64,000 bases of DNA, from positions 141,134-205,133 of the forward strand of contig NW_003118931.1 of assembly GCF_000003605.2 (NCBI RefSeq), read 5' to 3'. The notes under the pieces are model-generated. The model had not been told where the DNA came from, did no database searches, and saw only the letters and a program-made list of their open reading frames with translations. Shown here in pieces: positions 25,872 to 37,136 of this stretch (positions are counted from its first letter, which is position 1; each line of letters begins with the position of its first letter). The position numbers and the translations under genes were made by a program. This DNA is from Saccoglossus kowalevskii (taxonomy: Eukaryota > Hemichordata > Enteropneusta > Harrimaniidae).

Positions 25872-27281
25872 ATGTCGACACTGAGAAAACAATCTAAACA
25901 TAATACAAATGATGTCCTTGGTGAACAATGATGTATTCAACTAAATTAAAAAAAAAGCTAACCGGTCTTCATCAAGCTTGCAAACACAACTTTTCAACAT
26001 TTTGATTTCGCCTGCAAGCTGAATCAAAACGCAGCTTGAGTTTTTGATTTGATCTCGCGTACTCATGTATCTGCGGGAAAGAAATGGAATGCATTTGATA
26101 AAATATTAATCTAAGCAAGACAGGTGTTTTCCCTCTCTCTAGAAGGAGCACATTATCTGACATAAGCACGTTTTTTTCTGTCATTTAATTTTGTAGTTCA
26201 ATTACAGAGTTTTGACGTACTTTTTGTAACGAACACATGATTGAAAGTCTGGGTTTTTTTTCAAATTACACGTGTTAAACCATAGTACCTACGAGGAAGT
26301 AAATTGTTTCATGTTTGTATAGTTGAGTCATTGTTTATAATACTTGCAATTCAAAGACGACAGCGGGGTAATGTCTTTTCATTATAAAGTGAAAGGAATT
26401 ACATATTGTTCATATACAAATAAAAATCAATGCACTACCGAGTAAATGGTGAGTTCGTGACATTATCAGCAGAGTTCGTTAAACTATAATTTATGTGTCA
26501 AACAAACACTGTCTGGGTTATTATTTTAATGTGTTAAAATTAACAGCACTACTGTGTTATTCTCACGAAGAGCCTGTGTGTCAATAAGAGTTTTCAGTAC
26601 AGACATTCTTACGTCATCACGGACAAGAACAGCCTAGCGTCAACCTCTACTTCAGCCGTTATATAAATGTAAAAAACACATTTACATTCTATACCATGAG
26701 CGTTACGTGTTTTAATCAGAAACAAGGATTATTGCTTTTTCCGTCGCGCAAACAGTTCTTCTGTCTGTTGTTTTAAATCAAACCAGACTAACATTAATTG
26801 GACAAGAGTTATTAAAAACTGTATTTCTCGTATTTCAATGTTCCAATATTTGATAAATCATAAAAATAAAATACCTTTGCCACATGTTGAAAGTTCAATA
26901 TTTTGTCACTGTTTACCTTTGAGTGATAAGTACAGAGGAAATCGTGGTCGCCAATGGTTAAAATGGCTTGATATTATTGCTGACAGTTTATCCGCTGTTT
27001 TTTTTACAGACAACACCGAGTTTAATGCGCGTGGAGTGCGGCGCCATGTAAGTGAATAATATGCACATGCGCAGTATTTTAGCGTATCCAACAGGCGTTA
27101 AAAATTCCATGGAAGTGTGGGTAGCACATGTGTCCTAGTTGCCTCCATGTTTTTTTTTTATATTTTATGACCTATTATGTGACGTTTGCCAGAAAAAAAG
27201 TGAAAGTCGCAGAATTAAAATTGTTAATACCGATCGTTTGTTAACTTATCCGCGACTAGAAATATACACATACACAAGAAT
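25872..27281. other. AT-rich DNA without a supported gene
   Basis: A tract 'gctgttttttttacag' followed 38 bases later by GTAAGT (about 27002-27055) resembles a tiny exon with good splice sites. An exon that short cannot be judged by eye. Nothing else was recognised. Confidence 0.4.
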
Positions 27282-27415
27282 GACATTAAAAACAGAACAT
27301 AACATTACAAACAGAACATAACATTACAAGCAGAACATAACATTACAAGCAGAGATAACATTACAAACAGAACATAACATTACAAGCAGAACATAACATT
27401 ACAAGCAGAGATAAC
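27282..27415 (+). repeat. 19-bp minisatellite with three-unit higher-order pattern
   Basis: About seven units of GAACATAACATTACAAGCA (18-19 bp). One variant has AAACA in place of AAGCA, and another begins GAGATAAC instead of GAACATAAC. The variants repeat in the order AAACA, AAGCA, AAGCA-GAGATAAC twice, so a ~56-bp trimer has itself been duplicated. Confidence 0.9.
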
Positions 27416-27668
27416 GTAAAAATAACGGCAATATCCAATCATTTTCATACTAGGGACAGTAATTAATTAGTGTAGTATAATTCATGTTTATAATGTAATG
27501 TTCATAAAAATAGGTCTTCTTGATGTATTAAATTATAAATGGTCGATCACTGCAATAATCTCTTGTATAAGTGATAATATAGTCAATTAGTTTGGCTATA
27601 TCATTTCACTCGTGAGTTTTTATGATATTACAGATTTTCAGAAAAAAACAATTGCTTTTTTAGTTTAC

Positions 27669-29206
27669 AAAGTTTCATAGTCAATGGGTAACTATTGTCT
27701 ATAATATTGGCCAGCATAAACATATGTAGAGAAGATGCATTCGACTCCAACTCTCTTGAATGAAATACACAACCAGAAAATACATCAATAGGAAATACAA
27801 ATTGAAAACAAAATTATAGCCGTAACGTTTGGCTACATATAATATATTGAAATGTTGTAATAGCATTTATCGTGCTGTAATGTTGCCTAGAAGTTGTCGA
27901 ATTATGTAGTAGCTATAGCATGTGTAATTGATATATGTCAGTGACAACAAGGATACAAAATGCTTGTCTAAACACGATAATATGAATTTTTTCAGTTTTA
28001 TACGTATAAGTGATACTTAACGTGTTATAAAGTGAGTCAAATTTTAAAATGTAATGAAATTATAGTGTCATATTGTTTGAGAGAAAAGAGGGATTTTATT
28101 CTGGCGGCAAGGCAATTATCACTATTTTTTTAGTTTCAATATAATGTAACATGATATGGACTTCGAAGAAAAATTAAACCTATGTCCAAGGTTACTTATT
28201 TTCAAACTTTCACCAAGAAAATGGCATTTCACTATAATCTCGTTATATGATATTTCGTCAGCTCTAAATGCACATGTTACGAATTGTTTTATTAAGTATT
28301 GTTGTTGTTCATTGAAAACGTGAACTGATTTCATTTTCCGCTCCTAATAAACATATATTCAAACATAACTATAATTTAGACATCATATCATGACATAAAG
28401 TGCCATCCTTAAACTTTAGTTCATTTTTAGCACTCAAGACTTCAGAATTTGCAAAAAAACTTGTACTTATTTCACAATTCTCCCCATTCAAGCAAGTCCA
28501 CACATAACTTTGCTATTGGTATATGAGAATAAGTTGTGACAAACAATCGGATATTGAGGCACATAGTTTTACAAATAATGTCGGAATCGGAGAGTTGATA
28601 AATATCAATATATCAGTAATGTTGTGCCATGCTCTTCGTCTAAATTCCCGAATGTTTTAACAATACCGTCAGGTAAAAATAAACCAAGTGGAATAAATCT
28701 AAATGGCTATTTAGTTTTAGAACATTATACAGTTTCGGAAATGTGTAATTAGACCGGCAAACGCAGCTTTCAGATCAATAAGCGCCCGATTGAGAAATGC
28801 ATATATCTCAACTCATGCTGTGTATTTTTGTAAAACACATAAAAGGCCACAAATAAAATTTGCAGAAGTGCTGTGATGGGATTCGGACAATAAATACGTC
28901 GAATAACATATCGTTTCCGCTAAAAGTGCAGAAACAAACACTAATGTGAATACATTTTTTGAAAATGTTGTCAAACGCAAGTAGTTACAATTGGTTCAAT
29001 TTGGCTCAAACTTAAGTGAACCGAATTGGAAGAATTCACATGATAAATCATATTTGAATATATAATCTACATTTATGCATTCCGACTATTTAATTCCATA
29101 TAAATAACGCTTGGTCGTATGTTGCAAAGCGTGACGAGAATAACTGAAAGAATTTTCACAATAAACGACAAATAAGTTGGATGCCCATTTGCGACTGAAC
29201 CAATTA
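27669..29206 (+). repeat. 1.54-kb direct duplication, uninterrupted copy
   Basis: This segment recurs at 31001-33456 in the same orientation, beginning AAAGTTTCATAGTCAATGG and ending GCGACTGAACCAATTA. The two copies differ by a few percent by eye plus small indels. Without the insertion in copy two, the lengths agree within about 1 bp (1538 against 1537). There is no open frame of note. It contains an imperfect hairpin (CAATTGGTTCA 28988-28998 with TGAACCGAATTG 29017-29028). The ends show neither terminal inverted repeats nor obvious target duplications, so it is either a segmental duplication or an unrecognised repeat family. Confidence 0.93.
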
Positions 29207-29662
29207 TGCTGAAAGTAGAAATGATCTAATAAACATGAAGGTTTTATAGTATTATAGATTAGGATTTGCTGACAGGAAACTCTTACATATAAAATATTCA
29301 TCTTATTCCCGTAATTGACAGCTTCATTTTGTGTTTTTTTTTAGAAAAGATAAAACAATTATGTGAAAAATATCATAATTCAGCTAATCAAGTGATGTTG
29401 GTTAAATGTTACATGCATTTTGTCAAGAAAAAACGTTAAGTAAAAATGTAAAGCATAATGGGCAAGGACGAAAGAAAGAAGAAAGTGTTCCCATCCGCCG
29501 CCAGATTGATGTTAACATATCGAGTTTCGTCTTTCATATTTTGAACACAGTATGAGTTTTCCTCTTTGTAACTTCTGACTTTTAATATCATTGATTGGCA
29601 AAACGAACATTGCACGAAAAAATGTGAAGGATTGTTAGTTGCATAAAACACGTGACACGCAC

Positions 29663-29708
29663 CTCCATCGCATAAGCCGCCCGTCGCCACCGGCGCCGCC
29701 GCCGCCAT
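29663..29708 (-). CDS. Candidate first coding exon, GC-rich
   Basis: On the - strand an ATG (29708-29706) opens MAAAAPVATGG followed by LCDG, then meets GGAG|GTGCGT, a plausible donor (GT at 29662-29661), leaving phase 1. The block is strikingly GC- and CpG-rich (GCGGCGGCGGCGCCGGTGG) inside very AT-rich DNA. Alanine-rich starts encoded by GCG runs are common in first exons of animal genes. Further exons would lie at lower coordinates, beyond the 27.7-29.2 kb duplication copy, and none was recognised. The product is unknown. A GC-rich repeat tract without coding function is the main alternative. Confidence 0.32.
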
Positions 29709-31000
29709 CAAATTGAATCAAGATCACGATACATGTGGAAACATGAATTTTCGAGGGACAGCGTGTGGGCGTGTATTTTATACACATTTTGCAGAATGCT
29801 TTTCTTGTCATGCGTCTTGGCGATCAATTTTATTTGCTGACAATTAGTGATTTTAATTCACTCCGGTGGCTCGATGCTGTGATATAACTGTATGGTATTA
29901 CAATAGAAACTCGTCAGACAAAGAAGTTCTACTATTATACGGCAAAACGATATGTATGCACGTATTGAACCTACTGCTTTAACGCAACCATTGTGAGCCC
30001 TTTGTGGAGACCAGCCACATCCCAATGTGAGTAATAGTTGTTTTGAAATGCATTTAGGGTATAAAGTATCCCGTTTATATCTCAAGCATACGTATATTAC
30101 ATTGCGATAGTTCTTTTAGCATAGTACACCGCTCTGCAATGCATATGTTATCCGTGATCTTTTAATTAACTATTCGCAAATACAGCTTGCAATATATCGA
30201 AAAGTTTAACCTTGGTCAAATCTCAACGCGTTACAAATGAGATTTACCCTCGAGATGTTGATTACTACATAAAACAATCAATGGCGATCAGTCATGATAA
30301 TGAATGTCACGTTGGCCAATGTCTTCTAAATCACGACAGTGTAGGGGTGTTAATTGGACTACGTCACGACTTCCGGTCTTGAAGAAGTCCGTCGCGTCTT
30401 TTTTTTGAAAAAGATCGATACTATCGGTTATTTTGAAATCATTCAAAATGAGAAAAATTTATGTAGTTATTCTGCACTTTAGAATCCTGTTCTATCCTCT
30501 AAACTATTAACCCAAGGTCTTCTAAAAGCAGGCATTTGTTGTATTTGATGTTTTAAGTCGGCGCTAACTACATTACCCCCTCGATTCAGCGCTTAAATGT
30601 TAACGGTCATCCGATACCCTCGTACTGGGAGTGGGAAAGCACACCGATTCCGTAACCGTATTTCAGGGTAAATTCTTCGTGTATTCAGTTGACAGTCGAA
30701 AGAACCCGAAAGTAATTCAATTAGTTCATTATTATTCTAAAGGTGTCGTATAAGTGAAACATCGACAATATTGTAATTCCACGTATTTCCTAATCCAATA
30801 AATAATCACATCATGTAATACGGTAGTTAAATTTGAACCCACAATAAAATATAAAATCAGCAATATAACCATGGGTGTATACAACCAAGGAAGTTTGCAA
30901 AACAATATCTAGAAATTTAACAATGACTTCACATACATGGAAACAATTAAATAAATTAAACCTATTAAGGCATTTTCTGTATAACCCTTCATAAGTATAA
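29709..31000. other. Spacer between duplication copies
   Basis: Unique-looking DNA between the two copies. The part next to 29708 would be the promoter of the possible - strand gene. A GC-richer stretch at 30340-30700 contains no convincing frame. Confidence 0.4.
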
Positions 31001-33456
31001 AAAGTTTCATAGTCAATGGTTAACTATTGTCTATAATAATGGCCAGCATAAACATATGTAGAGAAGATGCATTCGACTCCAACTCTCTTGAATGAAATAC
31101 ACAACCAGAAAATACATCAATAGGAAATACAAATTGAAAACAAAATTATAGCCGTAACGTTTGGCTACATATAATATATTGAAATGTTGTAATAGCATTT
31201 ATCGTGCTGTAATGTTACCTAGAAGTTGTCGAATTATGTAGTAGCTATAGCATGTGTAATTGATATATGTCAGTGACAACAAGGATGAAAAATGCTCCCC
31301 TAAACACGATAATATGATTTTTTTCAGTTTTATACGTATAAGTGATACTTAACGTGTTATAAAGTAAGTCAAATTTTAAAATGTAATGAAATTATAGTGT
31401 CATATTGTTTGAGAGAAAAGAGTTTTATTCTGGCGACACTATTTTTTAGTTTCAATATAATGTATCATGATATGGACTTCGAAGAAAAATTTAATCTATG
31501 TCCAAGGTTACTTATTTTCAAACTTATGTTTCACCAAGAAAATGGCATTTCACTATGATCTCGATATATGATATTTCGTTAGCTCTAAATGCACATGTTA
31601 CGAATTGTTTTTATTAAGTTAGAGATGCAGGTTCGTGGGCACTTGGGAGTGAATTTTCTTTTTCTTTTTTGCTTTTTATTTTCCAAACAGTCTTGACTGT
31701 TAAAATTTTGTAGAATTGTGAATAGTGGAACATACTCAAAAATAGATTTTAAAATATAGATAACAGGTGCAAACATTCTTTCCTTTGAATGCTTAGAAAG
31801 ATTTAGCAAGGCTGTACATAAATAATAAAAAAAGAAACATGATGAAAAAAAGAAATGACGGGATCTCCATATTATGCACTATATTTAACTTTTAACAAAA
31901 CGATAATACATTTAAATTTGGAACTGTTACAGCCATTTTAATTATGAGCATTAGCAAACTTCTTACTTAGTGAATTGTTATGTAAATAAGCAATTATCTC
32001 AGCTTCCTTTCAGTGCACAACCCAGAATTTAAAAAAAATAGCTCCTAGACGCTTTGACATTTTGTTTTGAAATGTTCACAAATGATTGACAATGTGTTTA
32101 TCTTCAAAACGCCCTCGGGGCATTGTTTTTGGTTGAACAACAATCGTACAGACAACTAGCCTGGGTGTTAATTTATGCATAAACTTGAAGTAGTGAAATT
32201 TGGGCTACTGCCCTGCAAAATTGACAACTGGTAGACAGTTTTCAAGACGGCGCTTTCTTCATAGTAAACCCATAAGTGTAGTGTACCCATAAGCCATTTT
32301 GACAGGAAACAGAAGCATGGTTTAGGAGCTAATTTCTTTTAAATCACTTTTGACCAAAAAAGCACATTTTTGTGCATATTTCAAACTACAGTGTCCATAA
32401 AAGAAAAATAATAACATTTTAAAATTCATACAATAAACTTTCCGAAAATATATAGTTTTGTGGACAAGGGAGGTCATCTTGGTTTCCTAATTAACTAATT
32501 TAAATACCTGTCTTGTAAACTGCATCTCTACCTTAAGTATTTTGTTTTTTTTTCATTGAAAACGTGAACTGATTTCATTTTCCGCTTCTAATAAACATAT
32601 ATTCAAACATAACTATAATTTAGACATCATATCATGACATAAAGTGCCATTCTTAAACTTTAGTCAATTTTTTGGTAATTAGCACTCAAGACTTCAGAAT
32701 TTGCAAAAAAAAACTTGTATTTATTTCACAATTCTCCCCATTCAAGCAAGTCCACACACTTTGCTATTTGTATATGAGAATAAGTTGTGACAAAAATCGG
32801 ATATTGAGGGACATAGTTTTACAAATAATGTCGGAATCGAAAAGTTGATAAATATCAATATATCAGTAATGTTGTGCCATGCTCCTCGTCTAAATTCCCG
32901 AATGTTTTAACAATACCGTCAGGTAAAAATAAACCAAGTGGAATAAATCTAAATGGCTATTTAGTTTTAAAGCATTATACAGTTTCAGAAATGTATAATT
33001 AGACCGGCAAACGAAGCTTTCAGATCAATAAGCGCCCGATTGAGAAATGCATATATCTCAACTCATGCTGTGTATTTTTGTAAAACACATAAAAGGCCAC
33101 AAATAAAATTTGCAGAAGTGCTGTGATGGGATTCGGACAATAAATACGTCGAATAACATATCGTGTCCGCTAAAAGTGCAGAAACAAACACTAATGTGAA
33201 TACATTTTTTGAAAATGTTGTCAAACGCAAGTAGTTACAATTGGTTCAATTTGGCTCAAACTTAAGTGAACCGAATTGGAAGAATTCACATGATAAATCA
33301 TATTTGAATATATAATCTACATTTATGCATTCCGACTATGTATTTCCATATAAATAACGCTTGGTCGTATTTTGCAAAGCGTGACGAGAATAACTGAAAG
33401 ATTTTTCACAATAAACGACAAATAAGTTGGATGCCCATTTGCGACTGAACCAATTA
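31001..33456 (+). repeat. 1.54-kb direct duplication, interrupted copy
   Basis: The second copy of 27669-29206, in the same orientation, beginning 1794 bp after the end of the first. It is split by the 915-bp transposon at 31618-32532. The transposon carries no duplicated-segment sequence, and the left and right parts rejoin exactly at the corresponding position of copy one (28287-28294). Several small indels lie near 31420-31530. Confidence 0.93.
31618..32532. mobile_element. TTAA-flanked non-autonomous DNA transposon (piggyBac-like target)
   Basis: A 915-bp insertion in the second duplication copy. The left end GTTAGAGATGCAG (31618-31630) and the reverse complement of the right end, GGTAGAGATGCAG (32520-32532), agree at 12 of 13 positions. 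TTAA flanks both ends (31614-31617 and 32533-32536), while the uninterrupted copy has a single TTAA in 'tttattaagtattg' at about 28284-28297. A TTAA duplication is the signature of piggyBac-type transposases, although the ends do not begin with the CCC usual there. A TAA duplication of Harbinger type cannot be fully excluded. There is no transposase frame, so movement would need an enzyme supplied elsewhere. The insertion is younger than the duplication. Confidence 0.85.
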
Positions 33457-34586
33457 ACTGAACCTTCAATACATAGACACTTACTAATGTTTATCCAGAT
33501 ATTTATATAACTGTATTTTTGTTCATGAAGGAAAACGCACGTCGATTTGCATCATAACTAAAGTTACTCTAAAACATGACTTCAACGGTCAGCTGGTGTA
33601 CAAGTGATAATAACATAAGAACTTTTCAAATAACATATAGATAAATTAAGTTCGTTAACACACAACTCGGTGTGTCTGTTACCAAAAATGCTATTTTAAA
33701 AGAGATTTTTTAAATTATGTAGATTTCAAGAATTCTATATCAATGCATAGTCACAATTTATATTTTGCCTTTCTTTTCCAAAAAAATATCGATTTGCATA
33801 ATAATAATGAATTATACTAACATGCATAACTCAATATAACTATGTCAGTAATTGATACTTGAATTTGACATACAGAAATCTCTTAAAAAACGCTTCAGTA
33901 AATAGGTGCCATTTTATTTCAAGTTTGCACGTAGATAAACAATTAAGTGGAAATCAGAACGGAGCGCGCACCTTCCAGGCCGATGATTTACATATTGAAT
34001 GTTTTGTGTATATCGTTCGAAACTAAAGTAGATTGCGATCAGAACGTTGACAGACAACAAATGAGTTCATTGCCAGGGTGATAAATGACGGCAATCAGTG
34101 GAGCTATTTAAACCCCGTGGCATCCTGGGAATCAACAAAGACGGCCAATGTAATTAAAATAACCCACGTGTGAAGATAGGCACACTATGCCTATAGAAGA
34201 TTTGAATATCATTACGAGGGATTCGCTCGTTGATCTACGTTTTCTCAATAACGCCTGGGCAGTTATAGACAGTTTATTTAGACTACCAGAGCAAGAAAAG
34301 GAAGGAAAACTGTTTCTTTGTTAATTATTATTGCGCGAAATAGCAACTTATTATTTTTGAATAAAATACCTAAACCTCACATATTTCGTGCGTGGATTTG
34401 TAAAGGAATACATATATATTCTTCATTTTTTAATAAAAAAAAACAGGGAATTTCTCAATGATCAATATTCATAAAATATGTTGTACGTTCAAGTCCAACT
34501 GCGGTATTTTGTAAGTATTACAAATAAGCAGCTATATAAGCTATCTTCTTTGTTCGTCAGTCAAGTAACAGTGAATAAGACAGCTT

Positions 34587-34614
34587 GACAGACAGACAGA
34601 CAGACAAACAGACA
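34587..34614 (+). repeat. (GACA)n microsatellite
   Basis: About seven GACA units with one AACA variant. A short (AT)n run follows at about 34658-34670. Confidence 0.85.
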
Positions 34615-36703
34615 TATAATGACGCGCTCCGTCGAATTTGAAACAAATAGTGACCTATATATATATATCAGTACGTGACCGAGACTGTCTTCATTCAGAG
34701 AGCAGAATAAAATAATAGTTCCTCTCACTCCGTTCACATCATCTACTTTTGTTCCCTGCCTCATTACGACGCAGCACCTCGGGCGACTCCCTGTCGATTT
34801 CTATATGTGGCCTCCAAGATGAATATACTACAGTTTCCAAGAAGTGCTTCTATTTGTTCCATACGTGCGTTTGATGATTATTGAGCATACTGCTGAAGAA
34901 CTCACACTCCGGCATTCAACTCCCACCGGCTCAAACACGATACTCTGCTGTTTTCACCGACGGTATCTACAGAGAGTGTGGATAGCCTTACTTTGCCACG
35001 GGTAGGATATTATATTAAACAGTGTAATTGTTACGATATTCGATAGATATCACCAGCTATATCGTATTTTATAACACTGGAATAGTATTGCAAATCAGGT
35101 CTCGGAGCTGACAGGGTAGTAAAACGAAGCATCGTAAATTCTGCCAAAAATCAATTATATTTCTGACATGCTTCAAAGTAGGCGAGTTTAATTGATGTTG
35201 TGCGTTTTACTCGCTGCGTTTACCGTAAAAACGTGCTGTGACTCTCTTGTAATTTGCATTAGGAGGTTAGAATACAGGATTACAGCTGCTCGTATTTTTT
35301 AAAAGACGCTACTTCTTATTCCAAGGATTGTTTAAAAACTTGCACTATAAACAACTTTAATTGGTGACATGGTGTGCGGATACCATCAATATACTACCTC
35401 AATAGTTCAAGGGCCGGAATGACGTAACAATATCTGACGTGTCGAAATTGGCGCGATTTATGGTGAAATTGTCGTGAAATTCAACAAAGATTTTGCCTTG
35501 TGTTTTTCCATTTCTTTATCCCACTTGAGAATATACTCATCATATGTACGTATACAATGTATAATCGAATAACTGGAGGCACAGCTTCTCGCAATTTACA
35601 GAAACGTGTTGACCAGTAGTTAGTGTGTAAACTTAAAACCACAGGAAGAGCGCAGCCGCTGCTACATTAAGACAACTGTGCACGTAGCTGAACAGCAAGA
35701 TTCTAAACGAAAGCAAAATTCTAAAGAGAGGGTTTTTCGCTGCATTCGACATTTGTTTGCATAACCTGGTCCCTTTTCTATGGAATCCATAGAAGATTGA
35801 CCCATACACCCACGCGCGTGATTGGCGCCCTCTTTTAACCTTGACAAAATGCACTGTGGTTTCCCCGCAACCATAAAACGCGTCGACTCCCGTATGTTCT
35901 AAGGTAAATATTCTATTGTACAGCATAACAATATATCCGCGTAAAGAAGTAATTCGAGACTAATAAATTAACACAGCGGAACATGGCGAATTGATTCAAA
36001 CTACTCATTTCAACTGATCTACAGCTTTCTTTGTGTGACAATGGACTGCTGAAAAAAGCAATCAAGTCATGAACTTTAAATTTTTCTGATTACCTCTGTT
36101 GTAGTTTTGTTTGATGCAAATATCACACAATGTAACTACCGGGGATTGTTCAGTGGGGCTATTTTTGGACTCCTAGCTTCCGTCTCGAATTTCACGTTGC
36201 ATTTAGAACAGAGTTCAGACCGGCACAGAGTATTTAAACACACGATGTTGAACATGTATTTCAAATGAAAACCCGTTAAGGCGTCGCCGTCATACGTAGA
36301 AGCTTATACGTGAGTGTTTTGTACAACGTTTCTACTCACGCGAGATATCAGCCTGATTTGCAGCCAAATCTCAATTTTGAATGCCGAGTTCAACTTTTGT
36401 GACTCTAATTTGTGTTTTCAAGACGCGGGGCAGCAGCTCAATACTCGTTTGATATTGGTGCGGTGCTGTGCTGTAAAAAAAATGGTACAGTAAATCTGCT
36501 AAGTATGCAATTGCAGTATAAACTGAATAGCATTATTGAATATTGTCTGCCGGACGCCGAACAGTTTTTATTTTGGAGAAATCCGCCCCTGCAGTTTCCA
36601 TCGTTACGACATAATTGTGATATACAGTCGGTGCATTTTCCTCACACAAAAATAAATCGCTGCGCACTTCCTTTAGGGCGGAATAGCGCCATGGTCTGTA
36701 AGC

Positions 36704-36716
36704 ATTGCCTGGCAAC
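36704..36716. promoter_or_regulatory. RFX X-box-like site
   Basis: ATTGCCTGGCAAC is a near match to the RFX consensus of two half sites (GTTRCC and RGYAAC) one base apart. It lies 260 bp from the perfect site at 36977, which makes the pair more interesting than either alone. Confidence 0.3.
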
Positions 36717-36976
36717 AAAGATAGCGGCGTGGCATAGTGACAAAAGGGGGCTCAAAGCTTTGAAGGATCACACAGATTGGTGTATAAATCATTATTAGTG
36801 CGGTCATTTAAAATAAAAAAAAAATTCTGTACATCTCGGTATGACCGTAGTCTGACCAACACTAAGCATTATGCCTACAGTTTAAAACTACAATCGTCAT
36901 CAAATCAACGATTGTCCGTAGTATTGGTGGCTGCGACATAATATACATGACGAACTGATGATTGGACTGATTGACT

Positions 36977-36990
36977 GTTGCCATGGCAAC
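36977..36990. promoter_or_regulatory. Perfect palindromic RFX X-box
   Basis: GTTGCCATGGCAAC is a perfect 14-bp palindrome and an ideal X-box, the site bound by RFX factors that drive ciliary and neuronal genes. It lies 2.4 kb upstream of the signal-peptide exon at 39393, in the GC-richer block. The match is exact, but function is inferred. Confidence 0.48.
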
Positions 36991-37126
36991 ACTCACCCTC
37001 ACTCGCCAAACCTTTAAACAATTGTAATTATCTTGTTGCACAGTTAGTACTGTTCTGTAAACCATGAACGCGTGCTGTCACTCTAATACACCTTAATTTG
37101 TCTGTTTATTTAAGAAGTTATTATTA

Positions 37127-37136
37127 GCGCCCTCTG
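37127..37136 (-). promoter_or_regulatory. CTCF-like core
   Basis: AGCGCCCTCT on the + strand, that is AGAGGGCGCT on the - strand, matches the conserved core of CTCF sites. It is a single short motif, notable mainly because it is near the X-box at 36977. Confidence 0.25.

Larger units (their letters stand above)
33457..36970. other. Non-coding DNA, GC rising towards the right
   Basis: From about 33.9 kb the DNA is less AT-rich and CpG is more frequent. The open frames at 35633-35926 (-) and 36412-36798 (+) have no recognisable domain or good splice context and are left out as genes. A CTCF-like AGAGGGCGCC core lies on the - strand at about 35826-35835. I read the block as upstream regulatory or 5' untranslated sequence of the gene starting at 39.39 kb. 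Confidence 0.35.

Noticed and set aside
27669-33456. A pair of long terminal repeats flanking an internal region
   Set aside because: The repeats do not begin TG or end CA, the 1.8-kb spacer shows no retroelement-like coding or primer-binding features, and no target duplication was seen.
35633-35926. 97-codon - strand open frame
   Set aside because: No recognisable motif. An overlapping frame of similar length on the same strand suggests GC-related chance openness.
36412-36798. 128-codon + strand open frame as a gene
   Set aside because: It has no domain, no ATG in good context and no splice signals that fit. It lies in a GC-richer block where long frames arise more easily.
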